This document shows, piece after piece, positions 59,546-64,000 of a DNA stretch of 64,000 bases. The notes under the pieces were generated by a model, which saw only the letters and a list, made by a program, of their open reading frames with translations, was not told the DNA's origin and did no database searches. This stretch comes from Gavia stellata (taxonomy: Eukaryota; Chordata; Aves; Gaviiformes; Gaviidae): NCBI RefSeq assembly GCF_030936135.1, contig NC_082620.1, forward strand, positions 4,774,001-4,838,000. The letters are read 5' to 3'. The position numbers were made by a program, and so were the translations under genes. Positions within the stretch are counted from its first letter, which is position 1. Each line of letters opens with the position of its first letter.

Positions 59546-62500
59546 CTCAATTCAAGCTTCAAATTTTTCCTCACTCAAAATGTAACAAATTCAGAGCTAT
59601 ACTGGGTGTTGTGATTCTCACTGCATTTCACACCATGCCTGCCAGATAACAGATTTCTCACCTCTGCATGCTACAGTCCTGACAGCTGGGTTAGGGCAGA
59701 CTCTTCGTTAAGCGTTATCATCAGTAGATTTATCACACACGCACCCAGAACAATGGCTTCAGATTGACTTAAGTTAGGAAGCGGCTAGTCCTTCTTAGGG
59801 AACCATTAAGAACATCAGCATGTTAAATTACATGCCTTGCCCTGGTCTTTCTTTAGAAGATTGCTATTAGTCATTACCTCTGAAGCTAGACTGTAATCTC
59901 CGTTGGATTCCAGCAACTCCACTGTCTTTCTGTGGCCTTTCACACAACTTCACTACTACAAAGGGATCTTGATCTGTATAGGTGTAAATAGTTAACAGGA
60001 AAGTAGCACCTATATGGATACGCAGCAGTTTTCAAGTCTGTAAGTACATTCCACTTGTTTCACGGCCAGGGAATTCCAGGACATTGTACTAACTACATCG
60101 ACTTCACGGTTGGAGGAGAAACTCAGGTGTAAGATGTAGCTCAGGAACAAGGAGGAACATCATGTTTACAGTATGTAAGACTGATATGTAATGCAGCACA
60201 ACTTTAGCAGCATGAAAAGACTACTAGGGAATTCTTAGGATTGGGAAGGAAGGAAATGATACAAACAAACCAGATCCAACACACTTTCTATTGTTAAAGA
60301 GTCCTGAGAAATTCATACATGCACACAAGAAAGACAGAGCTAATTCTGCTTTACCAAAACTACCTTTTGTCTCCTAAAATTTTTTTAGGAATTTTACATC
60401 TAGGCTTTGTACATTTCTCATTTTCAGTGCTAGTTATCTGAAGCCGTAGATAAACAGACAGTAAATTACACTGCAAAGCAAGAACACCTTTCTACACTGT
60501 GGGCAGTCTATCCATATAGCCAGCTCTTGTGAACTTCAAACCACATATGGTCATGACACACAACAGAACAGCAATGTCCCAGTGAGACACTTGCTGGCTA
60601 CCTTTTCACCCCATGCGCTGCTCCCAGCCTAATTAGGGAGTGCCTCCCAAAAGGGGTAGTGTCATGGATCTGCGTGCTTTGGGGAAGAGCCATGACAGCT
60701 TGTATTTCATTCCTTTGATCGACACGGTATGTGGGTAGCACAAGGGTCCTTCCTCTGATTCTGAGTACGTGTATTCTGCTGGACCATGGCCTCACTCACA
60801 GAGGAGAAGAGGGTTCTTGGCAATTCACTTATTCCTGTTGCAAAGACACCACTTCTGACTTGATTTCTCCCCCTGCTTGGTGCACTGACACTGACCATGG
60901 CCTTCCGATAAGGCAATCATTGTTGAGAAGTTATAAATAGCTATCAGACAGGGGTCACTTGCTGTGAGTAACACAGACTTAATGTGTCAGCCAAAGTTCT
61001 TCCATCAGGAAACTGCATTTCCCACCCTTCGTCTGCCTCTCTCCTCCCTTCCTAGAGGTGTCTGCACCACAAGGTGTTAACTCCTGTCTCTCCAAGTTCT
61101 TTTCCTCTCCAATTCCCATTCCCTTTCTTTTCTTCAGCATGGCAGGGAGAGAGACATACAGACACCCACTTTAATGATGACATCATTCATCGGGATCCTC
61201 TCCTCACCTGACACCGTGGTTTGGAAAGTGCATTCTGACATAGAATAGGGAGGTGCCTAATCAATGCTGCCCTTGTGACAATAATTAGTGTAATTTAAGC
61301 ACTGTGCTCAATAAAGAAGCTACAGTCAGGTCCTACTACTAAGTCAGAGCAGAGAGAAGTGAATAAGGGATGGAAAGTCACAACACTGAGTTGCTCAGGA
61401 CAAACTCTCCAAGTCTGGGGAAGAGACATACCAGAGGCATCACTGAATCCACTGAGCAAAGGGCAGTGCTGCATATGTGTCGAGCAGTTCCTTTGTCACA
61501 GCCTATGGGAACCTCAGCTGGGAAGCCAAAATTGAGATTAGGCCATTTTTAGGCAGCAGAGAAAAGACTGGAAGGGTAACAATGTCGGTCCCAAAGGCAC
61601 AACTGAGATTACAGAGAAATTAACATTACACAATTGTCTTACAGGGACCCAGGGGCAGGTGAAAGGGAGGACAGGGTTCTGTTTTCCCCCGAAGTATGTA
61701 TACTAGCTATTTTCAGAAGTTACTGACCAGAAGACTCAATTACATGAGTTCCTAATATAGCAAGTTATATGATCACAGGGCTATTTTTTTTTTAAATTTT
61801 GACTCATCCATTTGTACAGTTCTAATGGTAAAGGTCTTTACCCTGTGGAAACTGTTCCTACCAGAACTTGAACTGACTCAAGGGAACATTTATTTTGGGA
61901 AACTGTCCTTTAAAAAGAAAACAGCAAACCCAAAACAACCAAACTTCAAGAACTATTCAGGTTTATTCATGTCTTGAGTAAACTACTTCCTGTCCAGACA
62001 GAGTAACATAAGAACTAGGCAACACCCAAACCCAGAAGCACTGTGTCGCTGTGAAGAGAGCTCTGGGCTGGAATTCAAGAGACTGTGGCTCCATTCCTAA
62101 CTCTACACTGGCCTTTTGACTACCATTCAATGAGTCAATTCATTGATACGTGCCTCAGTTTCCCTACTTCCGTAACAGGCAACAATACAAACATCCTTGG
62201 GGGTCTACTCCTGAACTAAGTAAGTGTTAAATATTGGTGCTAGTGGGCTAGCCTAATTCAGCCTCAGCGTGATCCCTGTTTCTAATGTGTTTACTAGACT
62301 TCATTCTTTCTAAAGGATCCTGTACTTCAAACACTTCTCCTTAGAATAAAAGGAAAAAATGTATACTAATAAGTAAACAAACTACAGCTCCATCAGCCAG
62401 GAAGAAAAAAAAAAAAATTCAGACAAAAGAGACTTATTTGGCTAGGTGACATCCTGCCCAGGCAAATTGCTAATTGCCCAGAAGCATCTTGTGAACAGAG

Positions 62501-64000
62501 CTGGTTTTGTGTCCTCAAGTGAGGGTGTGTTCAATTTGGGGAGCAGGGGAAGATGGAAACTACACAGAAATGAACTCCTTTAGCTAGGGAGAAGGAAAAA
62601 GGCTATGTAAAGATGGCCCTAACCAGGTCACATCAGGAGTCAGCCCTCCCTTTTTCAACGACGACCTCACAAAGGGACAGCAGAGGTTGGGCTGACCCTG
62701 GTGTCTGTCTCCTCTGGCACCTTGAGGTGTGTGGTTTCAAAGCCTGTCTGCCTCCTGGTCCTATGGAGCAGCAGTGAAAGCCAACAGAGAGAGGAGAAAA
62801 AAAAAAAAGAGAACAACCTAAACCCAACTCTCTTTAAAGGAAGTCAAAGGCCAGATGTTCCTTGCTTCCTGTCCGCTGCTGCCACAGTTGCCATAGCCTG
62901 TGGTTGTGGTTAGTCTGTCTAGAGCTCATATGTGAGAGACTGAAACCATGCTTACTGGAAACTCCCCCCAGCTCTGCGGCTGATCATCTGCAGCAACACC
63001 TGACAGCCGATAGCCTTGCAAAACCCAAGGTTTATCTCGAAATGGGAGGTTTTGTTTCTGCTGGGCTCGTGTTGCTAACATTCAGAAAAAGTGCTCCTCC
63101 CACAAAATATAAGATATGCAAGTACGTCAGTATTAAAAAAAAGTGACTAGTTTTAAAAGAAATGTGGCAGAAAATGGTTAATATCCTTCTGCATGAAGAA
63201 AGTAAAGAAGTTGCTGTATTGCATCTGAGGCTTTGATACTACAACTCTTTCTGTGATAGGGTCATTCTATGCTTTATACAACAGCAAAGATTGACCCTGT
63301 AAACAAAATTAACAATTTTCAGCAGGAAAATACTGACAGAAATAGCTGCTATAATTACAGTTAATTCAAGCAACCATTTTCTGCTTGTGAAATTACAGAA
63401 ACTCTTCCTTGACATCAGTTGGCATTTGGACTGGAGATGATCTTTTGGATGGAGTCCTTTAAAAGCTACTATTCAAGTACAGCAAAGAGAAGAATCAAAT
63501 CCAGTCTATTTCCAACAAGTAAAGGGGAAGGAATAAGGGGAGCAGTAGAAAAAGGATGCTTTTTAAGCACCATATACTGCTCTTCCTAATACTACTAAGG
63601 AAGCATAGGCTGTCAGACCAACAAAGTGTGTTTAAGTATAGGATCCACACAACCCTTTTGTTCTTGCCATGCAATTTATAAGTCTAAGTCCAGTTTGGAC
63701 AGTGGCAGGTGATGAGCCTAAACCAGGTGACGATATACCTGGTGGAAGCAGGATAAAACATTTCTAATTGGCAAGCAAAGAGAGAACACTGATTACAGTA
63801 TTTTTTAAATTACTACATAGACGCTTAATGGTTTAAAGAATCTGTCTGGGTCTTGTGGTAGGTGGTAACATCAGAGCCTAATGGTCCAGACAGCTACACT
63901 TCTGGTCTGAGCACTCCCTTTCTAGTTAGTGTAGAGCACAGAGAATATTTATGTGCCAGTCTTGCAGGACACCTTGAAATCAGAAAAAGGCAGTACGCAT
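59546..64000. other. Noncoding region, right end
   Basis: No coding exon is supported. One MIR relic (62045-62215) is listed. The stretch could be UTR, intron or intergenic DNA of the next gene to the right, but nothing in the sequence decides this. Confidence 0.6.
62045..62215 (+). repeat. MIR SINE relic
   Basis: In order: gagctctgggctggaattca, gtggctccattcctaactct, cactggccttttgac, then gtgcctcagtttccctactt and ccgtaacaggcaacaatac. This follows the MIR core and 3' part (ctggctctgccac, tgaccttgggcaag, tgcctcagtttcccc, ctgtaaaatgg). It is the clearest SINE relic in the window. Confidence 0.65.

Noticed and set aside
59000..64000. SPSB1 coding exons expected by synteny
   Set aside because: I looked on the minus strand for the conserved SPRY-domain and SOCS-box end and did not find it. 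The gene must lie beyond the window.
1..64000. tRNA, rRNA, microRNA or snoRNA genes and endogenous retroviruses
   Set aside because: No cloverleaf gene, known microRNA hairpin, LTR pair or retroviral gene motif was recognised by eye. A dedicated covariance-model and repeat search would be needed to exclude them.

Overview
The window is nuclear DNA of a vertebrate. It holds two spliced protein-coding genes on the minus strand, each with a GC-rich, CpG-dense promoter, long AT-richer introns, and a large stretch without recognisable coding sequence. Reading right to left, the genes are SLC25A33 (complete, seven coding exons, 34065 down to 15425) and TMEM201 (first five coding exons, 10362 down to 79; the gene runs off the left edge). 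All exons were rebuilt by hand. Every junction has consensus GT/AG sites, the phases agree, and the joined proteins read without interruption.

Organism: the same order and orientation, SLC25A33 then TMEM201, is known on human 1p36.22, so this is conserved vertebrate synteny. Recognisable interspersed repeats are few: one chicken-repeat-1 (CR1)-like fragment (about 23640-23735), several very old MIR/L2-type relics, and short motifs typical of sauropsid ancient repeats. No Alu, B1/B2, L1 or similar young mammalian repeats were seen. I infer a sauropsid. A bird is most likely (compact introns, CR1), but a crocodilian or turtle is not excluded. The species cannot be named.

Layout: 1-10362 is TMEM201 (inner nuclear membrane protein Samp1/NET5), 5' part. 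About 9830-10840 is its CpG island with two AP-1/MARE-type motifs. 10840-15424 lies between the genes and includes the 3' UTR of SLC25A33. 15425-34065 is SLC25A33 (mitochondrial pyrimidine nucleotide carrier). About 33600-34480 is its CpG island with an E-box and a perfect CRE. 34480-64000 has no coding exon that I can support. From human synteny the next gene to the right should be SPSB1, but no SPSB1 coding sequence was seen. That stretch holds an old LINE relic, SINE/LINE fragments and a few regulatory-looking motifs (CTCF-like, RFX X-box).

The two genes act in different compartments (nuclear envelope and mitochondrial inner membrane), and nothing in the sequence shows that they work together. 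No new biological system was found. The best leads are a 46-bp minisatellite with hairpin-forming units, a 22-bp perfect palindrome, a possible alternative TMEM201 first exon, and the promoter motifs. Most open frames in the window have non-ATG starts or lie in GC-rich islands and look accidental.
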